From: Bacilli bacterium
GTDB taxonomy: Bacteria; Bacillota_I; Bacilli_A; RFN20; CAG-826
DNA length: 64,000 nt
Assembly (NCBI GenBank): GCA_017468925.1
Contig: JAFUHI010000015.1
Coordinates: 83,643 to 147,642 of the forward strand
Direction: 5' to 3'
Part shown: piece after piece, positions 16,359-24,833 of the stretch
Layout: every line of letters starts with the position of its first letter
How positions within the stretch are numbered: the first letter of the stretch is position 1
Translations under genes and position numbers: made by a program
The notes under the pieces: generated by a model
Seen by the model: only the letters and a program-made list of their open reading frames with translations
The model's database searches: none
Told to the model about the DNA's origin: nothing

Positions 16359-19160
16359 TTAAGCTTCAAGAAGTCCTTCAATTCCATCGATTGGAACAGT
16401 GACAGAGACAGCAACTGAGCTTTCGACACCGTTGATGACTTGGGTGACATCAACGATGACTGCGACGAAGCCTGTTTTAGCAAGTGTAGCAGCAAGTCCT
16501 GTTTCGACGACATTGACAGTGATGGCAGCTGAGCCAACGCTTGTCTCTTCTTCATCAAGATATGTTACTTCTGCATATGTCTCAGAGAACGAATCCTCAT
16601 AAGCTTCAACGTAATTGTAGTCTTTGTAGTAAGTGGCATAATACAAATTGCCTTCTTCATCCGCGCCAACAAATTCTTGGTAATACGCATATGCGCTGTC
16701 ACCATCAACGAAATAGGAATCAAGGACAAATCCATCTGCAGTCATATCGACGCCGCCAGAGCCAGCGTTGAACGATAGCCATGTGTCTTTGATAGTCAAA
16801 GAATATTGATCTTCTGGGATGTCTAAGATGGTTTGCGCATCTTCATCGCCTTCCATTTCGGACAACACAACTTTACCGTTCTTGAATTCATAAGAGACTT
16901 CTAATTCTCCGGCTTCGGTGTATTGAGCTGAGACATTGTCGACAACAGCAGCGGCAACTTCTTCGCCTTGATAGGTGACAACACCATGGTCGACAGCGGC
17001 CCAAAGGGTGTTGTATGACCAGGTTTCACCTTCGTAGACAAGGTCTAATTCGGAGGTATCTTTACCCCAGTTGAGGGTGAAGCCGGATGAGTTGTCGGAC
17101 TTCAAGACTTCCATGAAGTTGAGTGGGTCGAGAGAGTTTCCGGAAATTGATCCGAATCCAAGGTCGAATTTGCCAACTTGCAAGTGCTTGTCGTAAACGT
17201 CGGACCAAACATCAACAGATAAGTTGTTGAGTTCAAGTTTCAAATTGTTGGCTTTGGCTTTATCAGAATTGTTGAAGGCAGTCTCCACATATTCTTTGAT
17301 GTCGCCGCCGTATGTTCTTGGCTGAGCAGCACTCATCCACCAGCAATCAATGCTGAGAGTGTCGTTGGCTTTGACATCGCCGGAAGCTAGCAATTCGTCG
17401 ATGGCATCGTTGAACGCAGCCTGTGATAAGGCAAGGCTGAAGCCACTAGTTTCAACGGTGTCACCCCAGAAGTCTTCAAGAGCAGCAGCGTGCTGTTCGG
17501 TGACGTTATAAGCGATACCGTTTTCAGGATCTGACATATAGTTAGAAGCGAAGTAATTGATTGAAGCGATGCTTCCTCTCTTGGCCGCAAATTCGTCACG
17601 GTCAATTGAGTAGAACAAGCCTCTGATGAAGTTTTCGTTTGACATCCAAGGTTTGCATTCATAGGAATTGTCACCTAAACGGGCAACAGTTCCTTGGTCG
17701 CCGAAGAGTTCGTTCCACACTTCCTGCGTGCATGAATTAACATTTAATTTAAATACGGATGTACCTTTGGTTGTGGTTGTTCTCTCGTCGTCTTTGTATT
17801 CAGCAACATAATCGAGAGGAATTCCAGCAGCGTCAATCTTTCCAGCTAAGAATTGTTGGAATCCATAGTTGGAATCTGACTGACCGGCAGTCCAAATGTT
17901 GATATAAACGCCTGGGATTTGATAGATTGAAGAATCTGCTTTGATTTCAAACCAATCATCATTTCTAGCAAAGGCAACGCCTTTATCTTCTTCCCATGAC
18001 TCTAGATAGAAGCTACCAAGAGATAGGGTGTTATCGACTGGAGTCAGGGTTTGGTCAGAGCTATAACCGCAGTATTCGAGTGGGTTAGCGCCGTTGTTTG
18101 TAACCAAGTTGAAGAACTCGAGGTTCAATGGCTGATAAAGGCTGCTAGCCAAGGCATACATGGCATAGAAGCGGTTGGTTGGAGCACCTAATGTGAAATC
18201 GAGATAATCTCCTTCTGAATCGGTGCCTGATTTTACGCCAACTTGCTCGAAGGCCGCATCATCAATACCATTTGTGGTGGCGGCGTAATACGCGCCAGCG
18301 CCTTTGATTGCAGAATAGCCAGTTTGTTTGGAAAGTTCTGTTCCGCGATAGTAATTGAATTTTTTGCACAACAAGACTTTGAAGGCATCAACATAGTCTT
18401 TCAATGTGACATATGTGCCATCAAACGCACGTCTGGATTCGACTATGGATCCAGTGCGATATGCGACTCCGCCTTCTTCTCCTGTTCTGACGTAAACACG
18501 CCATGTATCAGAAGTGGCTTCTGGGTCGTCTGGATATGAAGCAACTCCGTCTTTGACGATATATGGCTTATCTTTTGTGGATAAGACGCCATACCAGTCA
18601 TAACCGGTTTTTGTTGCATTCATTTTTGTTCCGAAATATGCAGACGAAATATAAGAGGCGAAATCATCTACCTGAGAACCATTAGCATTCAACGCTAAAA
18701 TAGTTCCTGGATCGGAAGTGTCATAAGTATTGTAATAAAGTGGTTTTACAACTTCTGCATTAGTAAGAGGGGTTGTTAACGAACCTTCTCTTAAAATGCC
18801 GAAACCATAGCCAGAGATGTAGTTTTCTGTGCCCTTAACGACACGCGGGTTGTACATGACGTATCCACCATTTTCAAATAGTGGAAGGCCAGTGATCATG
18901 TTATCGACTGCATATTTTTCGAGAGCTCCGAGAATGTCGGTTCTTTCTGCCGAATCAGCGCCGATAAGCGAAGAAATACCCGTTTTTCCCTTTGGAACAT
19001 CTGGGATACTGCTTCCAGAAGAGTCAGATGTGTCAGATGCTTGGGAAGTGCCGGAATCTGAAGTTGGGGTGGTAGTTGTTTCAGGGACGGTTGTGCAAGA
19101 CGCCAAGAGAGCAACTAATCCAAGTGACCAGATAACCGGGATCAACTTTGCTTTTTTCAT
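16359..19160 (-). CDS. oppA: oligopeptide-binding lipoprotein, OppA type
   Basis: The extracellular substrate-binding subunit, 933 residues after the ATG at 19160 (AGGAGG 10 bases upstream; the earlier TTG at 19181 is not used). A lipobox (ALLASCTT) follows a Thr/Ser-rich linker (about residues 30-60). An SBP_bac_5 domain covers about residues 60-700 and is larger than the usual 500 residues. The last 200 residues or so form an acidic, Tyr- and Val-rich extension with no match I can name. Mollicute OppA proteins are also about 950 residues long. It is the first gene of the operon and has its own promoter at 19200-19229. Confidence 0.9.
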   Translation of the reverse strand: MKKAKLIPVIWSLGLVALLASCTTVPETTTTPTSDSGTSQASDTSDSSGSSIPDVPKGKTGISSLIGADSAERTDILGALEKYAVDNMITGLPLFENGGYVMYNPRVVKGTENYISGYGFGILREGSLTTPLTNAEVVKPLYYNTYDTSDPGTILALNANGSQVDDFASYISSAYFGTKMNATKTGYDWYGVLSTKDKPYIVKDGVASYPDDPEATSDTWRVYVRTGEEGGVAYRTGSIVESRRAFDGTYVTLKDYVDAFKVLLCKKFNYYRGTELSKQTGYSAIKGAGAYYAATTNGIDDAAFEQVGVKSGTDSEGDYLDFTLGAPTNRFYAMYALASSLYQPLNLEFFNLVTNNGANPLEYCGYSSDQTLTPVDNTLSLGSFYLESWEEDKGVAFARNDDWFEIKADSSIYQIPGVYINIWTAGQSDSNYGFQQFLAGKIDAAGIPLDYVAEYKDDERTTTTKGTSVFKLNVNSCTQEVWNELFGDQGTVARLGDNSYECKPWMSNENFIRGLFYSIDRDEFAAKRGSIASINYFASNYMSDPENGIAYNVTEQHAAALEDFWGDTVETSGFSLALSQAAFNDAIDELLASGDVKANDTLSIDCWWMSAAQPRTYGGDIKEYVETAFNNSDKAKANNLKLELNNLSVDVWSDVYDKHLQVGKFDLGFGSISGNSLDPLNFMEVLKSDNSSGFTLNWGKDTSELDLVYEGETWSYNTLWAAVDHGVVTYQGEEVAAAVVDNVSAQYTEAGELEVSYEFKNGKVVLSEMEGDEDAQTILDIPEDQYSLTIKDTWLSFNAGSGGVDMTADGFVLDSYFVDGDSAYAYYQEFVGADEEGNLYYATYYKDYNYVEAYEDSFSETYAEVTYLDEEETSVGSAAITVNVVETGLAATLAKTGFVAVIVDVTQVINGVESSVAVSVTVPIDGIEGLLEA

Positions 19161-19199
19161 AAAGCTAATTCCTCCTTTCAATGCTTTGGAATATGTAAA

Positions 19200-19229
19200 T
19201 TATTTTTTGGGTTAATGGAAAAATGTCAA
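19200..19229 (-). promoter_or_regulatory. opp operon promoter
   Basis: On the minus strand a perfect TTGACA (19229-19224) is followed 18 bp later by AATAAT (19205-19200), about 40 bases before the oppA ATG. Confidence 0.6.
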
Positions 19230-19273
19230 TAATTAATTTTTAAAGTATTTGTTTTTGGTCAATTAAAGCGCTA

Positions 19274-19690
19274 TCATCCAGCAATTTGCGCACTATATAC
19301 AAGGTATAAAACAAGGGAAGCGACTATCAAAGCACCGCCAAAAGCTAAGAACGGCCAAAAGAAGTCATAGTGTTTTCTTTTCCTTTCTTCTCTCTTTTGC
19401 GTGACATAGTCAGTGTAGTCCTCATATTTCTTTTCTTTTTTATTCGCCCGAGGATTCATATGCCAAAAAAGATCTCTCACCCCATATACAATCATGTTGA
19501 ACGCACCAAATCTAGCGACTAGCCAAAGGCAGCCAGAAAGGAAGACGATGCCGCCGCCATAGAATAGAGCGTTCATCCAGCCGACCATTGAATAGTCTGA
19601 TTTCATGAAGAAGCAAAAGCAAAAGGCGCCAATAGCAAAAACAGCAACCGATGGCCACAAAATCAAATTGAATCTGATTCTATCGCTCAT
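19274..19690 (-). CDS. small membrane protein, DUF3899-like
   Basis: A 138-residue protein with three hydrophobic segments (about residues 10-30, 36-60 and 110-133) and a charged cytosolic loop containing YEDYTDYVTQKREERKRKH. The pattern of two membrane helices, a YxxY/R-rich loop and a last helix resembles the DUF3899 family of Firmicutes; I am not certain. No function is known. No ribosome site is visible; a TAAAAT box ends 7 bases before the ATG, which suggests a leaderless message. It is followed by the oppA promoter. Confidence 0.6.
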   Translation of the reverse strand: MSDRIRFNLILWPSVAVFAIGAFCFCFFMKSDYSMVGWMNALFYGGGIVFLSGCLWLVARFGAFNMIVYGVRDLFWHMNPRANKKEKKYEDYTDYVTQKREERKRKHYDFFWPFLAFGGALIVASLVLYLVYSAQIAG

Positions 19691-19727
19691 GGATGCTATT
19701 TTAATTCTATTTTGTTTTATTTAAAAG

Positions 19728-20348
19728 TTATTCGGCAACTTCTGGAAGAGTAACTACTGTAGTTCCGTACTCTGAGAAACCTAATTCCAAAGAAAGGCTT
19801 CCGGAAGAGGAACTTCCATCGACATAGAATTTATCGACTAGCTTATCGGCGTTGAATGTCACTTTCATGTCAACGGTGTATTCGCCATATGAAGCATGGG
19901 TGCTATACAAATCGTTTTCATCCTTCTTCCATTCAAGCAATGCGGCTTCATTTGTTATCTTAAATAAAGATTCTGCACCATCCTTGAATTTATTAAGTTC
20001 TGCAGGGATATTGATTTCTTCTTTTGTCCATTCATCCCCTGCTTTGACAAATTTTGTCGCAGTTTCAGATTCAAAATAAGATTTGGCGTTTCCTTTTTTC
20101 TGCAACTGGTAGAATTGGTCTTCCGCCCCTTCTGCTGAAATCTTAAATTTCCCGTGGTCGAATTCGTATAGAGAATTGGCCCATGTGCCTGAAGCATTGT
20201 TATCAAGCACCCTGACCGTGAATGATTCGTATTCGTAATAATATTTAGCAGTAGCTCTGATGTTGGCTTTCACCGCTTGGCTATGAGCTCCACAGCTTGC
20301 AAGCAGCAATACGGCAGGCATAGACATGAGAAATAATTTCTTTTTCAT
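19728..20348 (-). CDS. small secreted lipoprotein of unknown function
   Basis: A 206-residue lipoprotein with a lipobox (LLLASCGA). ATG 20348 is preferred over the GTG at 20357 because GAGGTG lies 6 bases upstream. The mature part has alternating beta-type sequence, many Lys, Glu and Tyr, and a C-terminal Ser-rich turn (DGSSSSGSLSLELGF). Its overall look resembles LolA/LppX-like or other small beta-barrel lipoproteins, but no family can be named. It is transcribed away from thyA. Confidence 0.6.
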   Translation of the reverse strand: MKKKLFLMSMPAVLLLASCGAHSQAVKANIRATAKYYYEYESFTVRVLDNNASGTWANSLYEFDHGKFKISAEGAEDQFYQLQKKGNAKSYFESETATKFVKAGDEWTKEEINIPAELNKFKDGAESLFKITNEAALLEWKKDENDLYSTHASYGEYTVDMKVTFNADKLVDKFYVDGSSSSGSLSLELGFSEYGTTVVTLPEVAE

Positions 20349-20368
20349 ATTTTTCACCTCGTGTTTTT

Positions 20369-20397
20369 ATTATACATTGTTCGTTTGTTTGTTTAAA
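20369..20397 (-). promoter_or_regulatory. promoter of the 19728-20348 lipoprotein
   Basis: TTTAAA (20397-20392) and TATAAT (20374-20369) are spaced by 17 bp on the minus strand, giving a short leader with the GAGGTG ribosome site. Confidence 0.6.
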
Positions 20398-20471
20398 TAT
20401 TATCTAAATTTTTAGGTTTTTATATAATAACCAAATTGTTTTCAATATAATCAAATAAGCGAGGTAAGTGT

Positions 20472-21302
20472 ATGAGCAAGGCAGACCAGATATTCATAAA
20501 CAATATGAAAGAAATTATGGAACATGGGGTTTCCGATGAGAAATACGATGTTAGGCCCAAATGGGAAGATGGGACGCCCGCTCATACGATAAAGAAATTC
20601 GGAATAGTTAACGAATACGATCTCCAAGAAGAACTCCCGATTCTTACCATAAGGAGAACCGCTTTTAAGAGTTGTTTGGATGAAATCCTTTGGATTTGGC
20701 AGAAAAAGAGCAACAACATCCACGACCTTCACTCCCACATCTGGGATTCTTGGGCGGATGAAAATGGCTCAATCGGCAAAGCATATGGCTACCAACTCGG
20801 AAAAAAAGCAATCTACAAAGAAGGCGAGTTTGACCAGGTTGATAGGGTGTTATACGACCTTAAACACAACCCAAACTCCAGAAGAATCATGACTAACATT
20901 TACAACTTTGAGGATTTGCACGAGATGAATCTCTATCCATGCGCCTATTCCATGACTTTCAATGTCGAAGGTGATAGATTGAATGGCATCCTCAACCAAA
21001 GAAGCAACGACATGCTTACCGCGAACAATTGGAACGTTCTCCAATATTCGCTTCTGATAATGATGTTCGCCCAAGTATCGGGATTAAAGCCGGGCAAATT
21101 AATACATGTCATCGCGGACGCTCACATTTACGATAGACACGTCGGTTTGGTGAAAAAGGTAATCGCCAAACCACAACATCCCGCCCCAAAACTAAAAATC
21201 AACCCAAATGTCAAAAACTTCTATGACTTTAAGCTTGAGGATTTTGAATTGATCGATTATCAATATGAGAAATTAGAGGAGAAAATCCCTGTAGCGGTAT
21301 GA
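20472..21302 (+). CDS. thyA: thymidylate synthase
   Basis: Converts dUMP to dTMP with methylene-tetrahydrofolate. The protein is 276 residues. Recognisable blocks are DGTPAHT, LPILTIRRTAFKS, the catalytic Cys in LYPCAYS, QRSNDM (family RS.D) and HVIADAHIYDRH. The blocks HIWDSW, IGKAYGYQLGKK and NPNSRR resemble the Bacillus ThyA/phage phi3T branch more than the E. coli branch. GAGG precedes the ATG. The stop overlaps the start of folA (ATGA), which matches the biochemistry: the synthase makes dihydrofolate and the reductase recycles it. Confidence 0.97.
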   Translation: MSKADQIFINNMKEIMEHGVSDEKYDVRPKWEDGTPAHTIKKFGIVNEYDLQEELPILTIRRTAFKSCLDEILWIWQKKSNNIHDLHSHIWDSWADENGSIGKAYGYQLGKKAIYKEGEFDQVDRVLYDLKHNPNSRRIMTNIYNFEDLHEMNLYPCAYSMTFNVEGDRLNGILNQRSNDMLTANNWNVLQYSLLIMMFAQVSGLKPGKLIHVIADAHIYDRHVGLVKKVIAKPQHPAPKLKINPNVKNFYDFKLEDFELIDYQYEKLEEKIPVAV

Positions 21303-21802
21303 ACCACAAATTAATTTCGATTCTACATGCCGATCTCAAATATGGGATTGGCAAAAACAACGGCCTTGTTTTTTCTTTGCCAGAAGATATGAAATTTTTT
21401 AGGGCCACGACAAAAGGACACGTTGTTGCGATGGGGGAGAATACTCTCCTCTCGTTTCCTAATTCAAAGCCACTGAAGAGCCGTACGAACATCGTCCTTT
21501 CCCAAGACGCATCCCACAACTATGAAGGATGTGTAAATGTTCATTCTTTTGATGACTTTCTTTTGAAAATTAAGGGGGCATTAGAGAATGATGACGTGTA
21601 TATCATCGGAGGTGCCTCTATCTATAAACAGACTCTTCCTTATGTGGATGAAATTCTTCTAACTAGGGTGCATGAGGTATTTGACGCTGACGTGTTCTTC
21701 CCTGACTTAGAAAAAGAAGGTTCTTTCGTTCTAGTTAGCGAAAGCGAGCCAATAATCGATAACGGCCATAAAATAACATTCTGCGTATACAAAAGAAAAT
21801 AA
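21299..21802 (+). CDS. folA: dihydrofolate reductase
   Basis: Reduces dihydrofolate to tetrahydrofolate with NADPH. The protein is 167 residues, normal for the family. Visible motifs are YGIGKNNGLVFSLPEDMKFF (substrate and cofactor loop with the catalytic acidic residue in PED), VVAMGENT, and VYIIGGASIYKQTL. The usual LPW is LVF here, so the Trp of the flexible loop is replaced. It is translationally coupled to thyA by a 4-base overlap. The pair gives a self-contained dTMP cycle. Confidence 0.95.
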   Translation: MNHKLISILHADLKYGIGKNNGLVFSLPEDMKFFRATTKGHVVAMGENTLLSFPNSKPLKSRTNIVLSQDASHNYEGCVNVHSFDDFLLKIKGALENDDVYIIGGASIYKQTLPYVDEILLTRVHEVFDADVFFPDLEKEGSFVLVSESEPIIDNGHKITFCVYKRK

Positions 21803-21850
21803 AAATCCCTGCAAATCCTTAATATGTTGAAGAACCGCAGGGATTTTATT
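21802..21850. terminator. bidirectional terminator between folA and DUF4353-type gene
   Basis: AAAATCCCTGC (21802-21812) pairs perfectly with GCAGGGATTTT (21837-21847). The A-tract and T-tract on both sides make it work for both convergent genes. Confidence 0.85.
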
Positions 21851-24041
21851 ATTGTTTTGCGCAGTTAGATAACGTTCCTAACGAAGAATATGCATAAACT
21901 CCGCTATAACTGCCTGGAAGTGATTTGGTCGTAATGGTACCAGATGCGAATGTCAGAAGATATGTTCCATTGCTATAGGTTCCGCTCTTGGAGCTTGAGG
22001 TTATTGAAGAAGAATTGCTGAACGATGCTGCGCACTTCCCAAATGTCACAAGCGTACCTCCAGTTACATAGGCTTTGTTATAATCACCAACATCTAGCGA
22101 AGACGCAGTCATACTTGATGGACCACAGGCAATGACGACTCCTCCGCTTTGTTTATAATCTCCATTGCTATCAACTCCATCGGTATCACCAGAAGCAGGA
22201 ACTGCAGCAAAGAGATATCCATCTGTCACTTCGATTAGCGGGGTTAAGCCTGCCGTGTTGCTATTGTCCCCAGCGTTTACGGCGTCATCAGTGGCATAAG
22301 CGTAAGACGTTCCGCCACTTATATGGATTTGATTTCCTTCTAATCCTTCGTAGCTATTTGTTACAGTCAGATTGCCGCCACTTATGTATAAGTTTGCATC
22401 TGCGTGAACCCCATCATCACTTGCGTAGATTGTGGTATCGCCGCCTTTTATGTATAGATTGCCTGCGCCAGTCAACCCCGATTCAAACGCTTCACCATAA
22501 TTTGCATGCAAGCCATCATCATATGCCTTGATGTTGATCGTTCCATCAGCGATAGTAAGCTCGTTGGCGGCTTTGATGCCTTTGGCGCTTACGTCTGATT
22601 TGTCGGTGTTGCCTTCTTCTTGCATGCCACCTGGGCCCATACCTCCCATCCCGCCTTGCTGTTGGGAAGAATAATTGGTCCATGATCCTGTTGAGATGGA
22701 CGAACCGCTCATTGAGAATGTGCAAGTATCATAATTTTGGTTGATCGTGCCTCCAGAGCTACAGGCAACATAGCTGGTCAAAGAATTTGAAGCACCGGTA
22801 TTAAACGCGAAGATCTTGAATGATTCATATGAGGAAGGTCTTTCTACTTCATAGTAATAATATGTTGTATTACGACCTCCTCTCATGCTAGTTAGATATG
22901 TGGCATCAGCCCAAGAACCAGTGGAGGTATCGTCGCCATAGAAATAAACGCTGTATCTGTATGAAGACGAATATGATGTTGTTCTTAGATACATCTTTTC
23001 AGTGGATGAAGAAACAATCTCATCTGTATATTCAGAATATTTGTTTGTGAGGATGTTGATTGTTGGGTGAGTGGCGATTGTCGAATCGTCTTCGTCGACA
23101 CCTTCTTCTATCAAAACATCATAAGCAGCATCAATGCCGTCACAGGCTGAATAAATATTTAGAGTTCCGCCCGTTATCGTCACGGTTCCCTTTTGTTTTC
23201 CGCTGGAACTAGTTCCGTTGTCACTGGTTTTCAACCCATCACCACCAGTTGAAATAGCGGTTATATCACCAGAGGTTATTTTAATGGAGTTGCTTCCTTT
23301 TATTGCGTTATTAGGCGCGGTGACTTTCAATGTCTCTTTTTGGATTTTCAAATCTTTGCTGGTATGGATGCCATTGTTATAGCTACCAGTGACTTCTAAA
23401 TAGCCAGTTCCAGCGAATTTGAGGTCAGATTTTGCATAAATCGCCCCTCCTCCCTGCGTTTCGTCTTCGCTTTCTTCTAATGGTCTTAAATCAGTGACAT
23501 AGTTAGATGTTTTTTTCTTGGCTTTTATTTTGACATTATCCGCAGAGGCGACATATACAGGTGAGTTTTGATCGTATGATATCGAAACCCCGTTAAAATC
23601 CAATTCTACGTCGGAATCTCCCGCATCAGTTTCCGGAACATTAACATAAATCTGGCCGTTTAATGTTCCGCTTAAAGCATAGGTTCCATATGAAGTAATT
23701 GTGTAGATATTCCCTTCTTTGCTATATTCCCCGTCGGTTGTGCTGATGAGGAAATCGCTTTCCTCAACACTAGAGGATGATTGGGATGAATCCTGAGCTG
23801 CTTCGGATGAGGTTGCTGAAGTTTCACTTGTTGCGCCTGCGCTTGTGCCTTCAGAACTTTCTTTTGAAGAAATGGATGATTCTTCACTCGATTGGACGCT
23901 TGATTCACTAGCACTTATGGATGTATTTTCCATTGAATTAGTAGAATTGCCACTGCTCGAGGATGATATGCGGTCGGTGCCACACGAAGACAAGGCAAAC
24001 GCTGCGCTAATGATTAATAATTTGTATAGGTTCTTGTTCAT
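21849..24041 (-). CDS. second Cthe_2159/DUF4353-type carbohydrate-binding lipoprotein
   Basis: A 730-residue lipoprotein (lipobox ALSSCGT) and paralogue of the third VTC-operon gene. ATG 24041 is chosen because GGAGGCGG lies directly upstream. A Ser-rich linker (about residues 25-95) leads to beta-helix turns with DGI/DGV/DGL and ISGG motifs. A central insertion of about 150 residues (Tyr/Ser-rich, about 310-460, then GGMGGMGPGGMQ) separates two blocks of helix turns. The mature protein probably binds polysaccharide at the cell surface. The gene stands alone, but its promoter carries the same repeats as the VTC operon 20 kb away. Confidence 0.85.
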   Translation of the reverse strand: MNKNLYKLLIISAAFALSSCGTDRISSSSSGNSTNSMENTSISASESSVQSSEESSISSKESSEGTSAGATSETSATSSEAAQDSSQSSSSVEESDFLISTTDGEYSKEGNIYTITSYGTYALSGTLNGQIYVNVPETDAGDSDVELDFNGVSISYDQNSPVYVASADNVKIKAKKKTSNYVTDLRPLEESEDETQGGGAIYAKSDLKFAGTGYLEVTGSYNNGIHTSKDLKIQKETLKVTAPNNAIKGSNSIKITSGDITAISTGGDGLKTSDNGTSSSGKQKGTVTITGGTLNIYSACDGIDAAYDVLIEEGVDEDDSTIATHPTINILTNKYSEYTDEIVSSSTEKMYLRTTSYSSSYRYSVYFYGDDTSTGSWADATYLTSMRGGRNTTYYYYEVERPSSYESFKIFAFNTGASNSLTSYVACSSGGTINQNYDTCTFSMSGSSISTGSWTNYSSQQQGGMGGMGPGGMQEEGNTDKSDVSAKGIKAANELTIADGTINIKAYDDGLHANYGEAFESGLTGAGNLYIKGGDTTIYASDDGVHADANLYISGGNLTVTNSYEGLEGNQIHISGGTSYAYATDDAVNAGDNSNTAGLTPLIEVTDGYLFAAVPASGDTDGVDSNGDYKQSGGVVIACGPSSMTASSLDVGDYNKAYVTGGTLVTFGKCAASFSNSSSITSSSKSGTYSNGTYLLTFASGTITTKSLPGSYSGVYAYSSLGTLSNCAKQ

Positions 24042-24064
24042 TTTTCCGCCTCCTATACCCAAAT

Positions 24065-24106
24065 ATTAAAAGGCTTACTTAAATTCTACTTAAAAAATAA
24101 CCTAAA
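24065..24106 (-). promoter_or_regulatory. TTTAAGT direct-repeat operator and promoter, matching the VTC operon
   Basis: On the minus strand, TTTAGGT (24106-24100), TTTAAGT (24094-24088) and TTTAAGT (24083-24077) are spaced 12 and 11 bp. The last repeat is followed after the same interval as at the VTC operon by GCCTTTTA and a -10-like TAATAT. Both the repeat spacing and the core-promoter sequence match 2229-2273. Confidence 0.7.
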
Positions 24107-24228
24107 ATTTAGCGAAAATGTTTCCTTCAGTCCTCCAAGGATAATTAGACTTTTCATTCAATATTGACCATTGGTTTTTGGTGCTATTTTATTCATTTTT
24201 GCATAATAAAGTGGTATTTTTTATACGT

Positions 24229-24819
24229 ATGAAATTTGTTAAGCAGATCCCAAATATCGTAACAGGAATAAGAATAGCCGCCGCTATAGTACTGATATTC
24301 ATTGAACCGCTGTCTCTTCCATATTTGATAATTTATGGGGTTTGTGGGCTAAGCGATGCTCTTGATGGTTTCCTCGCAAGGAAATTAAAAGCTACGTCAA
24401 AATTCGGTTCAGTAATCGATAGCATTTCCGATATTGTTTTCTATTCCGTCATGGTCGGAACTCTCTTCCCAACAATTCTAGATATATTTGGAGTGGCTCA
24501 TTTGACAATGGCTGCCGTTGCTTTAGCAATGCAAGTTGCAGCATACGTTGTATGTGCGATCAAATTCAGGAAATTCTCAGCAGTCCATACCTATCTTAAT
24601 AAAGTTCAAGGCCTCTTCTTCTTTGGCTTCCCATTCAGTCTCATTGGATTAAATGTCATAGCCTACAACACATATTACTTTATAGGCGCTTCAATCGCTT
24701 TGCTTGCAGGACTTGAGATATTACTAATTCACTGCATAAGCAAAACATATAACGAAAGAAATAAATCTATTTTCCTATTAAAAAGAAATCAGAAAGAAAT
24801 AGAAGAACAATCCGCTTAG
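24229..24819 (+). CDS. CDP-alcohol phosphatidyltransferase
   Basis: An integral membrane enzyme of phospholipid synthesis, 196 residues from the ATG at 24229. It carries a perfect CDP-alcohol phosphotransferase motif, D-x2-D-G-x2-A-R-x8-G-x3-D-x3-D, in SDALDGFLARKLKATSKF and the next ten residues, plus about five membrane helices. The acceptor (glycerol phosphate, serine, inositol or other) cannot be read from the sequence; its length and start (VKQIPNIVTGIRI) fit PgsA-like enzymes. No ribosome site is visible: an extended -10 (TGGTATTTT) ends 8 bases before the ATG, while a second possible promoter lies at 24164-24192. Confidence 0.88.
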   Translation: MKFVKQIPNIVTGIRIAAAIVLIFIEPLSLPYLIIYGVCGLSDALDGFLARKLKATSKFGSVIDSISDIVFYSVMVGTLFPTILDIFGVAHLTMAAVALAMQVAAYVVCAIKFRKFSAVHTYLNKVQGLFFFGFPFSLIGLNVIAYNTYYFIGASIALLAGLEILLIHCISKTYNERNKSIFLLKRNQKEIEEQSA

Positions 24820-24833
24820 CGGATTATTTTTTT
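24809..24833. terminator. short terminator shared by converging genes
   Basis: AATCCGC (24809-24815), a TTA loop and GCGGATT (24819-24825) are followed by A and seven T residues. It overlaps the last codons of the phosphatidyltransferase gene and abuts the stop of the minus-strand lipoprotein gene. Confidence 0.8.

Noticed and set aside
20472..21302. TGA as a tryptophan codon (mollicute code)
   Set aside because: thyA ends at TGA at the family's usual length, overlapping the folA start; the code is standard.
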